Source of the DNA: Phascolomyces articulosus
Taxonomy: Eukaryota; Mucoromycota; Mucoromycetes; Mucorales; Lichtheimiaceae
DNA length: 64,000 nucleotides
Assembly: GCA_025677815.1 (NCBI GenBank)
Contig: JAIXMP010000034.1
Location: 372,001-436,000 of the forward strand
Direction of reading: 5' to 3'
In this document: positions 1 through 13,300 of the stretch, in pieces
How the letters are laid out: each line of letters opens with the position of its first letter
How positions within the stretch are numbered: position 1 is the first letter of the stretch
Translations under genes and position numbers: made by a program
The notes under the pieces: generated by a model
Database searches by the model: none
What the model saw: only the letters and a program-made list of their open reading frames with translations
What the model was told of the DNA's origin: nothing

Positions 1-1005
1 CACCTGTCCATCCTCAAAAGAAACAAGTACAAGAACAACACACTGTAAGACATATGGGATCTCAAAGTTCACTAGATCCTAATGCCATGGTCACTACAGC
101 CCAAGCCACGGCTAGATTATCATTACAGGAACGTTTGGCTGCTGTGACACGCGGAAAGGTTTCCTCAGGTGCTATCAATAACAAACCAACAACACCAGCA
201 GAAGATATCAAAACAAAAGCAACCTCATCACCACCACCAAAACCATCACGTCAACCTTTATCACAACAACAAAAGAAAAAATCAGTTGTTGTGGATGCAG
301 ATATGATCATCACAGCAACCTCTCAAATCAATTTGTTCGAGGATATGCTTAGTGCAGAAATAAGCCAACGGGATGATGTGGTAGATTCTGTACAACCAGC
401 AGAAGATGTTATTTTGGTAAGAGAACAAGTGAATTTCTTGTTTTTCTCAGAGCATTTGAGTGAGGAAGAAAAAAACTAAAATTTAAATTCATCTCTTTAG
501 CAAGTATATGGTCAATGCCGAAAATCACAAACCGAAATCAGTGGACATATTCCCAGAGTAACTGATGATGATGAATTGGGTAAGTCATATAAACCTATAT
601 GTTTATTCACAAAAGTAATATATACTAATATACATTACAATAATAGCCCAACTTTTAGTCCTCAATGATCGATTAACTACAGCCATTAGTAAATATCAAC
701 AACTCTTTGCCTCTGGACCAGCGGTGACTTCTCTAACTGGAGCAGCTACTGACGAACAAGAACAACAGGCAAAAACCGTCAAGAAAGAAGAAGGATCTCT
801 TATATCTACTACTACGACAGAAACAACAACAAAGACGGATTCTAACTTATTGGAAGAAGCCAGTAGTGTTAAAACATCATCTAGTTTTCTTTTAGAAGGC
901 ACTGAGCCACCGTTATCTACATCATTTGAAATTGGTGATGTTGATGATGAAGATGATGATTTAATTCCTGTACGACATCCTTCACCAGGCATTGAAAGTC
1001 AATAA
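1..1005 (+). CDS. GAT-domain (VHS-GAT / TOM1-Lsb5-like) adaptor, 3' part
   Basis: This is the downstream part of a gene that enters from the left edge, since the frame is open from base 3. Exons read 1-416, 501-579 and 647-1005, with introns starting GTAAGA and GTAAGT and ending TTTAG and ATAG. After a Ser/Thr/Pro/Gln-rich linker comes a helical block beginning near INLFEDMLSAE and continuing through QVYGQCRKSQTEISG to LVLNDRLTTAISKYQQLF. That is the layout of a GAT three-helix bundle, the domain of TOM1, GGA and yeast Lsb5 proteins that binds ubiquitin and Arf-type partners on endosomes. The tail is acidic (DVDDEDDDLIPV). The VHS domain expected upstream would lie outside the window. I infer a role in endosomal sorting of ubiquitinated cargo. 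TOM1-like and Lsb5-like cannot be separated from this part alone. Confidence 0.72.
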
Positions 1006-2470
1006 TAAATCTTTTTTTCAAAAGTTGTATATTTGGTTAGCAAAAAAAAAAAAACCAGTTACGAAATGGAAAGAAATGATCTTTTCCTTATTTGGAATGT
1101 TGGGATTTGCATGAATTGAAGGTCTGTTTTTTAAAAAAAAATCGAATCCAGCGACGAGAACAAAGATTGGTTCAAACAATATAATTATAGAGTTATAGCA
1201 CCATAAAGTCTCATACCTAAAGTAAAAATATGATATCTATAATTCCACGATCAAAGAAAGCCAAAACATATTGTACGTATCTACAAGGACAACCATATTG
1301 ACTTTGCAAAATAACAAGAGCTACAATATTTGGTCTAGATTCGATAAATGCTTTCCCCTATTGTTCTTATGAATGTTATTATTAGCAGTAAGACAAGATG
1401 AATACGTACTTACCATCAGTAGAAAGTACAGTATATTCATGTCGACCCTTTCAAACATGGAAATCGTGTAACCGAAACAGATGCTTATAATTTACTCTTC
1501 ATGGTATAGTAGCCTAGCCAATGCGCTCTCATTTTTACTTGATTTTTTTTCATACACATTATGTCTACACAATCAAGATACTAATTAAGAAAACGTGCAA
1601 GAATTCAAATCAATGACGGTAATGTCAGAGTTAAAATGGAATCAGCTGAACTGAATGACTATTTTGAATGTAAGCATTGATTTTGGCGCAACTCTTATGC
1701 CATTCATAAACACTTATTCCTTTTTTTCTTATGTTAAAGGTTCTCAAGAATTACATATGTAAAGTTGAAGAACTTTTATGACGTTCCTGTGATAAAAAAA
1801 GAATAAAATGATTATCGGGTCAGTACAAGAAGAAGTATCCAGCATGTGATGTATCTGTCCCACGAAATCGACAACCTCTTATGATACCAGCTTTGACACT
1901 AGAATATCATGTTTCTCTATTAGATAACTCAATTGAAAACCAACAGATGGAATTATCAGATATGGATAGTATATAAGAACCATTATTCATTGTGCCACTA
2001 TTACCCTTTGTATCAATCAGTGACCAATCTAACGAGGACGAACATATGGGACACATCAAGTGTCAATGAAACAGACCATTCCGTATCAGAATTTGAAGGT
2101 AAAAAAATACCCAATAGTTGAATTATATACAGCTGATAGAAACAAATAAACAAAAACAGGTGGTTGTCTATAGATCCTGGTGCGTTAAGCAGCTCAGAAG
2201 GAAAAGATTATTACCCAAGAAGCACTCTGTGGTTAAGAAATTGGGATCATAACTCTGTTGCTGGTATAACCCTTGATCGTCGGAACAAAAAATGGTCGGT
2301 TGAGGAAGGAAATTTGTGGAACTTAATCAAGTCGCGATACAACCATAATAAAATATTCGATTCCATACACATACAATACAATACATCAAAATGATCACAA
2401 ACAAATAAATATATACTCAATATAAAAAAAAAGTCTATCAGTTTGAAGTTGAGTGGGCTATGATACATTT
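1006..2470 (+). pseudogene. Decayed coding relic of unknown family
   Basis: This stretch has no intact gene, but it holds short pieces that read like protein on the plus strand in changing frames. Examples are HVDPFKHGNRVTETDAYNLL near 1440-1505, VRVKMESAELNDYFE near 1630-1670 (followed by a GTAAGC donor-like site), and ALTLEYHVSLLDNSIENQQM near 1890-1950. The last runs into a stop, then continues as LFIVPLLPFVSISDQSNEDE near 1985-2045. A later piece (2164-2394) reads SIDPGALSSSEGKDYYPRST. The frame changes and stops point to a decayed gene or transposon-borne ORF. I do not recognise the family. It lies directly beside the piggyBac relic but on the opposite strand. Confidence 0.35.
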
Positions 2471-2503
2471 TTCGCAGAAGATAAAAAATTACGACAAATT
2501 TTT

Positions 2504-4460
2504 CTAGTTATTTTGCCGCACTCCACACACTTCCGCTGAGGATGATATTTTTTTTCCTGGTTTCATTGCTAATAATCCAGGGACATGTTGCACACCAGTA
2601 TGGTTTGAATCATCATTATCATTCATATCTTCCAGTAATGATGAGGAAGCAAAATAATAACTAATCAATTCAGTGGCAAGCTTTCCACGGGAAGTAGAAT
2701 GACCAACTGTAGAAACACTAGCAGGGACAAAAGACCTCCAAACAAGATATGCATTAGCTTCTGCAGCTGCAAGAAAATAAGCTACAGCATACATTTGCCA
2801 ATCTTTACAACGGATGAAATCGTGATAGAAAGGCATGTTGTCTCTCTCTGATATTATTATTAATATCAACGGCACCTTTTGCCATATGATAGTCATCAAA
2901 TACACATGGACGGATAATTGTCACTAATCTCGACATATCGCCTTCCTTGACAACGCGGTGTTTTTCTGATCCAGGAGTTGTAGTACTGCAATTGCTAATC
3001 AGGCACTGGGGTTTTCTATCACACAATGCACAGATAAACATAGAAACATCGTCAATAGCACCAACTTTTGACACAGTCGAGCCATAGTCAACACCAAGGT
3101 TGTCAAGAATGCTGACAGGAACATTACAAGACAAATACTTGAGTTTCTTCAAGACCATAATACCATACAAACATCTTCTTTGGATTGCAGTAAGCGCTGG
3201 CGTCGTTATAATTTGGCTGACCAATACCTTAGCCAATAGGAAATAAGATAACAAAAGAATAGAAATAAATAACAGGATAAGGGAGAGTTGTTCTTCATTG
3301 AATATGATCTAAGGGTATACTTATTATATGTTTTCTAAACTACTGCGGATATGATATAATATATAAGATGATATAATAATAGTGGTGTTAAGCACCTTGG
3401 TAATAATATATAATGATATTGATGATGATGCTAAGTCGAATGCTAAGCATCGTGAGAAGTGATAGAAAAGGAAATAGTGGTGACGATTATTTTTAAATAC
3501 ATAATTGGACAAGAAGTGTTTGAAAGGAAGTTTGTCACACCAATGAAGATTAACTACGACACTGGTGAACCAAACCATGAATCCGCAACAAGCGTTCTTC
3601 CAGATCTACACCATGGTTCCGACAATCTCAAGATTGAGCCAATGACCGATCCTTCATCCGAAAACCTCGTCGTTTCTTGCTCCTTTTCGCTCATATCCCA
3701 TTTAATGATGATGTTAGTGGTGGTATCAGCAATTGTCTTGAATTTTTGTCCAACTGGATGAGGTTTGACAGGCATCTTCTTGACGTTTGGCATGCGTGAT
3801 ACCTTACCAACCCATTGATTCATTGATTCATCAATGGTAAGAGTTTTGCCGGGGTGATCGCAAATTCAAGGTTGTTGTTGTATGCCTCAACATAGTTACG
3901 AATGTCTACCAGTGGATCTTCAGATGTAGCTATCACTTCTGGGTGCTCCAACGCGACCACTTCATTATTCAACGCCGAACCAAGAAAAGCCCTTGTTTGC
4001 GATTAGAGCATAATCAAACATAACCTCCCATGGCAAGAAATTCTATATTACCCAACGCACTAGGATTTCATGCTAGCTCCTGTTATACACGGTCTTGCTG
4101 GTCAGAAATCCTCGACGATAATCGTAGTAGTCATGGTCTCTTTTCATTGCACAATCATCGACAATTGTATCGTTTTGATAGAATCCATCACTTTGAGAAA
4201 TGAATATCCACAAAGTTTCTCCTCTCAACCAATTGTCCAGCATGCGGATCCATATTCAAATCAATATTATCGCCATTGACGTCCATTCCGCCTCTTCCTA
4301 TAAACTGTATGCCATCAGCAATGGGTGTGGTTACCTTATGTTATTGGCTGTTCTGGGCAGCAAGAGGAATTGAGTACTTTGGTAGGGGACATGGTTTAGC
4401 ATTTGTGCATGATTTCAATTCAAGACATCCTATTTTTTCGATGAAATTCGATCGCTAATA
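2504..4460 (-). pseudogene. piggyBac-type transposase relic, frameshifted
   Basis: On the minus strand the pieces follow the order of a piggyBac (DDE_Tnp_1_7) transposase. An acidic N-terminal part near 4200-4330 is followed by a stretch ending in GKTLTIDESMNQWVGK (about 3790-3860), the first catalytic block. Next comes HPVGQKFKTIAD, then WCRSGRTLVADSWFGSP (3554-3770), the second block. A spacer with DYGSTVSKVGAIDDVSMFIC follows, and last a C-terminal part with FHDxI-like and AAAEANAYLVWRSFVP pieces (2504-2905). The reading frame breaks at about 3850, where one base is missing next to the GKTLTIDES block. It breaks again at 2805-2905, where two frames overlap, and at several stops nearer the N-terminus. 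No full-length product is possible. Neither terminal repeats nor flanking TTAA copies could be fixed by eye. Confidence 0.75.
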
Positions 4461-4683
4461 GGTTAAATTGGAATATATAAAACTATAAACAATAATGACA
4501 ACAGCAAACAGCTTACCAAGGGTAATATATCGATCCATAATATTTTCATTAAATGATGTGAATTGACGTTTGATTCGGCTATATAAGTAAGGATTCTTGC
4601 GTTTCACAACCCTACTTGCCAAAGATTCTCCTTCTACTGTGTAACACTCAAATGGCTAGCATAACAATAACCATGGGAAGGAT

Positions 4684-4710
4684 CCAGTGCATCTAGTGCA
4701 TCCAGTGCAA
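4684..4710. repeat. Three tandem 9-bp units
   Basis: The units CCAGTGCAT, CTAGTGCAT and CCAGTGCAA follow each other without a gap, and a further ATGCAC lies about 12 bases on. The array sits some 220 bases upstream of the decayed piggyBac coding region, where a subterminal transposase-binding repeat would be expected. That link is inference. Confidence 0.5.
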
Positions 4711-5027
4711 TTTTTGATTACATGCACAATTTTGGAGAAAAAACTTGAATAAAAAAAGTCTTTTGCTAAATATCGCGCACGGATCTCTCATGGATTCATA
4801 TCAAGTTAAACAAAAAAAAATATCCCTTCGACCAGTAGTAATCTCAAAATTCCAGCATAGCCTTGTATATTTCTACGTGTGTGACTATAAACCTATCGCC
4901 GCTATTGGAGTCGTTTTCTCCTCTATATCCAAATGCAATACCTTTTTTTCAGCCTGATGTCTAGTCCATACCCAGTGACGGAAGCTCAGTGGGTGTTCAT
5001 GTTCTAATTAAATATGTTAGTATAATT

Positions 5028-5062
<35 letters not shown>
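5028..5062. repeat. (AT)n dinucleotide tract
   Basis: An uninterrupted alternating AT/TA run of about 35 bases lies between the piggyBac relic and the next relic. It is probably a simple repeat with no function. Confidence 0.85.
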
Positions 5063-5065
<3 letters not shown>

Positions 5066-5634
5066 TTGCAAATATTTATAAGATCGTATTTGATGGCGTA
5101 CCTTTGAAAATATGTATAAAAACTGAATAATCTCACAGAAGTAGATCGCATTCATATTTTATGTTCTAAATGAGCAAAGAAACAATCTACCAGTATAAAA
5201 TTTATAATGATACTCAAACTGTTTATTTTATTAGTGATACGGTTAAAATTTTGTCTTTTATTATGTCTCCTAAGATCTATCGTCTGGTATGGCATCCCGA
5301 TCGAGACGGCTCAAAAAAAGGATAAAAGAATATAAAAAACCTTATTGCGTTATAAGGAAAAGGTTGAGGTAAGGGAGTATTAAGAGTCAAATTAAATTAA
5401 ATGAAAAAAAAGAGGGTTATCATGTGAATATAAATAGAATATATAAAATATATTCTTTAAAGGTATGTGTTTGTAGTAAGTTGTGGATGAGACATGAGTT
5501 TATAAGGAAACATCGAGATAGAAGCATACAAATATATCAATTGAAGTGTGAAAAGAAAGGATAAAAGAGGGATGTAAAAGAAAAGATCAATAAGGACCTA
5601 TTTTGCTCAAAGTTCAGAGGATCAATTCTAGAAA

Positions 5635-6048
5635 TCAAAGCAGCGCCAGGATTGTTGTCACAGTATTGTTGTTGGTTGCTGATTTTGGGGAGATTGATGT
5701 GGTATATTGAATCAGTGTGATATAGGATCTATATAATGACTTATAGCCAAGTTGAGTCGGTGGAGGAGGGCATGCAGACAAAGTAAAGCATGTTGTTTGT
5801 TTAGGGAGTGGTATCCGCATTTGATGCATGGTTTTGGTCGACCACCCGGGAGCCAGCCCATACGCCATCTTATACAACGACAACGTTTTTATTAGTGATA
5901 CTAACAAATACAAATTTAGGAACCGCATGAACCGCTCGAGCCAAGGAGGAGTGTCTCGAAGCTCATCGTTCTTAGCCCGTTCTGAAAGATCTATGATGGA
6001 TATGTAAGCCAGCAAAAATTGTGTACCATGACAAATAAAGTGACACAT
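5635..6048 (-). pseudogene. Unrecognised 137-codon ORF, possible retroelement scrap
   Basis: The minus strand carries an open frame with a plausible amino-acid mix in its middle part, for example DTPPWLERFMRFLNLYLL and LSLYKMAYGLAPGW. The second piece resembles the YKI.xGLAP stretch seen near the C-terminus of some LINE-type reverse transcriptases, but this is weak. Both ends read like random AT-rich sequence. The surroundings (4.4-6.2 kb) hold only simple AT-rich DNA and transposon scraps. It could equally be a chance ORF. Confidence 0.22.
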
Positions 6049-6215
6049 CGTGCACTATGACACAACACATACCTACAATCATTTTAACACGTTACAGACA
6101 TTATATAAGCCCAGCAATATAAATATAAAAAAATTGAGTAATGCACACATATATATATGAGGTTTATGTTTTTTGGTAACAAGAAAGTACCGTATATCTT
6201 TATAAACTAGGTTGT

Positions 6216-6512
6216 TATTTAGTAATGGATAATGTATCAATCCACACAAACACTGATATTAGGCAGATGATTGAGGATCGTGGGTATAAGTGTGTTTATC
6301 TTCCACCATACTCACCATTCCTTAACCCCATTGAAGAATTCTGGTCGAAAGTTAAGGCTGGTGTTAGACGTGATGGCTTGGATAAGGATGACAATTTAAG
6401 CAGTAGAATAACAAAATCAATCTTAGCTGTTACTCCTGAAGACTGTCAAGGATGGATACGCCATGCTATTCAGTTCTTTGACAGATGTAAAGCTGGTGAA
6501 GTCAATTTATAA
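6216..6512 (+). pseudogene. IS630/Tc1-mariner-type DDE transposase, C-terminal fragment
   Basis: The 95-codon fragment begins at the second catalytic block (VMDNVSIHTNTDIRQMIEDR) and continues through VYLPPYSPFLNPIEEFWSKV. This is the classic YSPxLNPIExxWxxxK signature with the third acidic residue of the DDE_3 family. It ends naturally at a TAA. The N-terminal helix-turn-helix and the first aspartate are absent: upstream sequence is AT-rich with stops, apart from a short in-frame lead-in that starts after a TTTAG acceptor-like site. It is a truncated relic and cannot encode an active transposase. The copy at 14.6-15.8 kb belongs to the same family, but the two differ at many positions in the shared part, so they are not halves of one copy. 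Confidence 0.85.
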
Positions 6513-7377
6513 TTAAACAAAATGCCTTTTTTGCTTTGTTCTATTTCATTTTATCAATATAAGTTTATTATTTGACTAGTTGATATCTGGTCAATGCTTT
6601 AGAAAATATATTGTTATACATAGCTATTTCTGAATAAGCTCAATCTTCAATACGGTTATCAAGTATATTAAAAAAGTCATCCACTTTCGAAATGATTTTA
6701 TGTACGCAAAAAAATAAATAAATAACCATAGTGCGCAAAAGCACTCTAAAAATCCAGTATCATCAATCTGCTGGAAGAGGGGCTTACAGTTTAGCTTTCA
6801 TCAGAAAGAGCTACCCATATATAATATACAAATTATTATACAAACCATATTGTTTTAAGCTTTTATAGCTTATATATAACAACAGAGAAAAATGTGTAGT
6901 TGTAATATATCATGGCCAGTTGTTTTTGTGATTTAAACTAAAAACAAACAAATAGACATCCCTTTTTTTATAAAGAAAAATAGACTTGAGGCTGAAAGGC
7001 AAGCAATTATGGGTAGGGGAAGTAATGAATTACAAAATAAGGTTTCAGTACTGCGTAGATAAAAAAAAAAAAAAGCGGGCAGTTGCCGAGAAGAGAACAA
7101 AAGGATTCAACTCAGAAAGGCGCGACATAGAGCTTGTACAAAAGGACCTCACTTTTTTTCCACATAACTCACTTTCTTGGCAAGCAGATTGCAGGAACCA
7201 CTCTTTTTTTTATTATCTTTCTTTCTTTACTTACTTCCTTCATTGCCATTAAAAATAAAAGAGAGAGTTTTCCCTCTGGGTTATCCCATCCATTAAAAAT
7301 ATAAAAAAGAACGCGAATCCTTATTTTCTTTTTATCACATCTCTTTTTAAATTCATAAAACCCCGGAAGAAAACACT
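6513..7377. other. AT-rich intergenic region with clathrin 5' region
   Basis: No gene is visible here. The last 250 bases are pyrimidine-rich (TTTCTTTCTTTAC runs) and lead into the clathrin heavy chain start, so they probably hold its promoter and 5' leader. An open frame at 6986-7252 is lysine-rich, low-complexity sequence and is not counted as a gene. Confidence 0.5.
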
Positions 7378-10300
7378 ATGGCCGAACAGCTGCCCATCAA
7401 ATTCCAGGAGCATGCTCAGGTAAAGAAAGGTCGAACCCTTTGTTTCGACATGTCAAACCTTCTTTTTTTTTTGTTAATTATTAGAAAACACGAAAGACTA
7501 ATAGAGACAGAGGTATCATCTCGGTATTTTTATTATTTTATTAGCTTCAAGCATTAGGTGTCAATGCAGCCAGTATTGGTTTTAGCACACTTACGTTAGA
7601 ATCCGAACGTTTTATTTGTGTACGCGAACAAGTGAACGGTACTAACCAAGTGGTTATTATTGACTTGGCTAATAATAACGAAATGATGCGACGACCTATC
7701 ACTGCTGACTCTGTTATTATGCATCCAACAAGTAAAGTGATGGCATTAAAAGGTAAGAAACACTGTATATCTTGAAAGAAAAAGTATTATACGTGTGTAT
7801 GAGTTTTATTGTTATGGATGAAAAATATCCAAACTCACTCTCGCTCAAAATAAATTTTTAGCCAACCGTCAATTACAAGTATTCAATCTCGAGACAAAAA
7901 CCAAAATGAAATCTCATTTAATGCCCGAGGATATTATCTTTTGGAAATGGATCGACTTGCAAAAGATTGGTCTTGTCACACAAAACGCTGTCTACCACTG
8001 GTCGATTGAAGGAACTTCAGGCCCGGCCAAAGTATTCGACCGACATGCTAATTTAGCCGGTTGTCAAATTATTAATTATCGTGTATCCAAGGATGAAAAA
8101 TGGATGGTATTGGTCGGTATTTCGGCTCAACAAGGTCGTGTCGTGGGTTCCATGCAACTTTATTCCAAAGAACGCGGTGTCAGTCAGCCTATTGAAGGTC
8201 ATGCTGCTGCTTTTGCAACAATTCAACTAGAAGATGCTCCTCATCCAACCAAATTATTTGCTTTTGCTGTTCGTTCAGCAACTGGTGCATCCAAGGTAAA
8301 ATTAAAATATATGAATCTTATGATTGTTCATATGGAGAGGAAAAAAAAATAATGATATCTAATTCTCATGTATATATTATTATTTAGCTTCAAATTATTG
8401 AAGTAGACCATACAGAAGGAAATCCTCCATTCCAAAAGAAAGCAGTTGAAGTCTTTTTCCCACCAGAAGCAAGTGCTGATTTCCCAGTATCCATGCAAGT
8501 GGGTGCTAAATATGGTGTTGTTTATCTTGTTACAAAGATGGGTTTTATTCATATTTACGACCTTGAATCTGGCACATGTTTGTTCATGAATCGTATCAGT
8601 GGTGATACCATCTTTGTCACTGCTGATCATGAAACAAGCTCAGGTATTATTGGTGTGAACAAGAAGGGTCAAGTACTGTCTGTCACGTTGGATGAAAACA
8701 CCATTATTCCATATATCGTCAATACTTTGAACAATACTGAATTGGCTCTTAAGCTTGCTGGTCGAGGTGGTTTGCCAGGTGCTGATGATTTATGTGTGAG
8801 CCGATTCAATCAATTATTTTCTTCTGGTGCTTATGGTGATGCTGCCAAGATTGCCGCCAACTCTCCAAGGGTAATTATTATTATTATTATATATTTGGTT
8901 TCCTATAAATGACAAAGGCAACAACACACTCATTTGGAATGAAAAAAATAGGGTATCTTGCGTACTGTAGAAACAATTGAACGATTCCGTCAATTACCGG
9001 CCATGCCTAATCAACTATCACCTATCTTGCAATACTTTGGCATGTTATTAGAAAAGGGTTCTTTGAACCGTTACGAATCATTAGAAATGGCCAAACCCAT
9101 CTTACAACAAAACCGCAAACCATTGTTTGAAAAATGGCTCAAGGACGATAAATTGGAATGCAGTGAAGAATTGGGTGATTTTGTTCGTCAATTTGATTCC
9201 AAGTTGGCCTTGTCTGTGTATTTACGTGCTAGTGTACCAAACAAGGTGGTCCTTTGCTTTGCTGAAAACCGTCAATATGACAATATTGTGAAATATGCCA
9301 AGACTGTGGGCTTTACTCCCGATTATTCTTCCTTGCTGTATAATATTGCACGAAGTGATCCAGACAAGACTGTTGATTTTGCTCAAACTTTGATTAATGA
9401 TGAAAATGGTCCTTTAATCGAAGCTGATAAGGTACTTTATTGTGTTGTAGTATACAGATTCTCTGTTTATTTTTTTAAGGGAGGAGAAGGAGGGGCATAA
9501 ATATTGGGTGGACCTGCATATTTGTTTACTAAATATATCTTGTTTATATTTCTTTTTACATTTATAGGTAGTCGATGTTCTTTTGTCACAAAACATGCTT
9601 CAACAAGCAACTTCATTCTTGTTGGATTATTTGAAGAGTAACCGTGAGGAAGATGCTGGATTACAAACACGTGTTCTTGAAATGAATTTGACACATGCGC
9701 CTCAAGTAGCTGATGCTATTTTGGGCACTGGTATGCTTACACATTATGACCGTGTGGCTATTGGAACTCTTTGTGAAAAGGCTGGATTACACCAACGTGT
9801 AAGTGCATTTTCTTTTGTTGATTACGGCATCCCAATGTTATGTTGGATGAAATTGATGTGTGGATGGTTTTCTAATGCTATTTCTCTTGAAAATTTTAGG
9901 CTTTGGAACATTATACCGACATTCATGATATCAAACGTGTGATCCCATACACACATACCATGAATGCCGAATGGCTTGTAAACTACTTTGGTACACTTTC
10001 AGTGGACCAAACATTAGACTGTCTCAAGGAAATGTTGAACTTGAACTTGCGTCAGAACTTACAAGTCGTTGTTCAAGTTGCTATCAAGTACTCTGAACAA
10101 TTGCAACCCCATAACTTGATTGAGCTTTTTGAAAATTTCAAGAGCAATGAAGGTAAAAAAAACACATGGAAAGGATAGCATTAAAGGAATGAAAAGGATA
10201 TATTCAGATGAGCTAAATAACTTTGAGGGGATTGATCACGGTAGGTTTATACTATTATTTGGGTTCAATTGTCAATGTCAGCCAAGATCCATTGGTTCAT

Positions 10301-13300
10301 TTCAAGTATATCCAAGCTGCATGCCGTACTGGTAATGTTCGTGAAGCTGAACGTATCTGTCGTGAAAGTAACTACTATGATGCAGAAAAAGTCAAGAACT
10401 TCCTCAAGGTAAGCTTTTTTTTTATCTTTCAATACACATGAAACAAACTTGCAAATATCATGGGATAGCAACTCACACATAATACACATTCTATTTATTA
10501 GGAAGCACGTCTTTCTGACCAATTGCCATTGATCATTGTCTGTGATCGATTTGGTTTTGTCCATGACTTGGTCCTCTATCTCTACCACAACAATTTGCAA
10601 AAATTCATTGAAGTCTATGTTCAAAAGGTCAACCCTTCTCGTACACCTGAAGTCATTGGTGGATTATTGGATGTTGGATGTGATGAAGACATTATCAAGA
10701 GCTTGTTGATGTCGGTCAAGGGTGACTTGGATGTTGGTAAATTGTGTGAAGAAGTGGAACAACGTAATCGCCTCAAGTTGTTGTTGCCATGGTTGAATAT
10801 GCGCGTCACCGATGGTAGTCAAGATCGCGAAGTCTATAATGCATTGGCCAAGATTTACATTGATACCAACAATAACCCTGAGCCTTTCTTGAAAGAGAAT
10901 GAGTTTTATGAACCACGTATCATTGGTAAATACTGTGAAAAGCGTGATCCTTATTTGGCCTACATTGCTTATGAAAAGGGCCAATGTGATTATGAACTGA
11001 TTCACATTACCAGTGAAAATGCCATGTTCAAGCATCAAGCTCGTTACCTTGTCCATCGCCGTGATTTGTCGCTCTGGCAATATGTGTTGCAAGAAAATAA
11101 TGAAAATCGCCGTGAAGTGATTGATCAGGTAAATGGTGATTAGAAACATGGAGGGGCTGAGAGAAAAGATGGATGGACAAATAAGTCCCTATGTGATATG
11201 ATGGGCTTTTTTTTTACTAATATGATGTGATATTATATATTTAGATTGTCGCAACTGCATTACCCGAGTGTACCGATCCTGAAGATGTTTCCATCACCGT
11301 CAAGGCATTTATGGCTGCTGATTTGCCCAATGAATTGATTGAACTTTTGGAACGTATCGTCTTGGAACAAAGTGCTTTCAATGATAACAAGACATTGCAA
11401 AACTTGCTTATATTCACTGCTGTCAAGGTAAAATTTATTTTCTTTTTTTAAAAAAAGAAAGACAATGGTTCAGTTTTTATATACTCATTTTTATTTTACA
11501 ATCAATGATTAGGCTGATCATACCAAGGTCATGGATTACGTTTCTAAATTGGATAACTTTGATGCCCCTGATGTTGCTGAAGTGTGTATTGGTGAAAATT
11601 TGTTTGAAGAAGCATTTGCTATTTTTAAAAAGTACAGCGTCAATGGAGATGCTATCATGGTATTGATCGATAAGATTGGTGATTTGGATCGTGCTTATGA
11701 ATTTGCTGAACGTTGTGATCAATCAGATGTCTGGAGTAAGCTTGCAAAAGCTCAATTGGATAACATGCGTATCAAGGATTCCATTGGTAAGTAAAAAAAA
11801 ATGTTTATTTCATGCAATATCCAAATCAATTGTTTGACTGTAGAATTAACACAAACACCCTTATATTCTGAATTTTTCTAGATTCATACATTCGTGCCAA
11901 CGATGCATCCAACTATATGGAAGTCACACGTCATGCTGAAATGGATGGCAAATACGATGATTTGGTCCGCTACCTTCAACTAGCTCGCAAGCAATCGCGT
12001 GAACCTTACATTGAAACCGAACTTTTGTTTGCTTATGCCAAGACTGATCGTTTGGCTGATATGGAAGACTTCATTGCTTCTCCCAACATTGCCCAAGTTC
12101 AACAAGTCGGTGATCGTTGTTTTCAAGCTCATATGTTGGAAGCTGCCAAGATCCTGTACACCAGCATTTCTAACCATGCCAGTTTGGCAACTACACTGGT
12201 CCACTTGAATGATTACCAAGGTGCCGTCGATTGTGCTCGCAAGGCTAACAGCACCAAGGTATGGAAAGAAGTCAACTCTGTCTGTATCGAACAACAAGAA
12301 TTCCGCCTTGCCAAGATTTGTGGTTTACATATCATTGTTCACGCGGAAGAATTGGAACAAGTGGTGCGTACTTATGAACGCAATGGTTACTTTGAACAAT
12401 TAATTTCCTTGTTGGAAGATGGTTTGGGATTGGAACGTGCCCATATGGGTATGTTTACTGAATTGGCTGTCTTGTACTCCAAGTATGCACCTGAAAAGAT
12501 GATGGAACACTTGAAGTTGTTTGTCTCGCGTATCAATATTCCCAAAGTCATCCGTGCTTGTAATGATACCCATTTATGGCGCGAACTCGTGTTTTTGTAT
12601 GTACACTATGATGAATTTGATAACGCTGTCCAAGCCATGATGGACCATGCTGCTGATTCATGGGAACACTCTGCTTTCAAGGAAATCATTGTCAAGGTCT
12701 CCAACGTCGAGTTATATTACAAGACATTGCGATTCTATTTGAACGAACAACCCATGTTATTGAACGATGTCTTGGCTTCCTTGGTCCCTCGTATCAACCA
12801 TACCCGTGTGGTTCAAATCTTTGAAAAATCGGACAACATTCCATTGATCCGCGCTTACTTGCAATCAGTGCAGCATGTCAACAACAAGGCCGTCAACGGC
12901 GCATTAAATGAACTTTTCATTGAAGAAGAAGACTATGCATCCCTTCGAGACTCGATTGATCACTATGATAACATCGATACCATTGATATTTCCCAACGTT
13001 TAGAAAAACATGAATTGTTGGAATTCCGTCGTATTGCCGCACATTTATACAAAAAGAACCGTCGTTGGCGCCAATCTATCGCTTTGTCCAAGCAAGATCG
13101 TTTGTTCAAGGATGCTATGGAAACGGCTGCAGAATCCAAGGATCGTGAAGTTGCTGAAGAATTGTTAGCTTACTTTATTGAAATTGGTCGACGGGAATGT
13201 TTTGCTGCCATGTTGTATACTTGTTATGATTTGATGCGACCCGATACAGTCATGGAATTGTCATGGCGTCATGGTTTAAGCGATTTCTCTATGCCATATA

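Noticed and set aside
6986..7252. 88-codon plus-strand ORF before clathrin heavy chain
   Set aside because: Lysine/phenylalanine-rich low-complexity reading of A and T runs; it overlaps the likely clathrin promoter and has no domain.
11980..12403. Open frames on both strands inside clathrin exon 12
   Set aside because: They are shadows of the strongly biased coding sequence of clathrin heavy chain.
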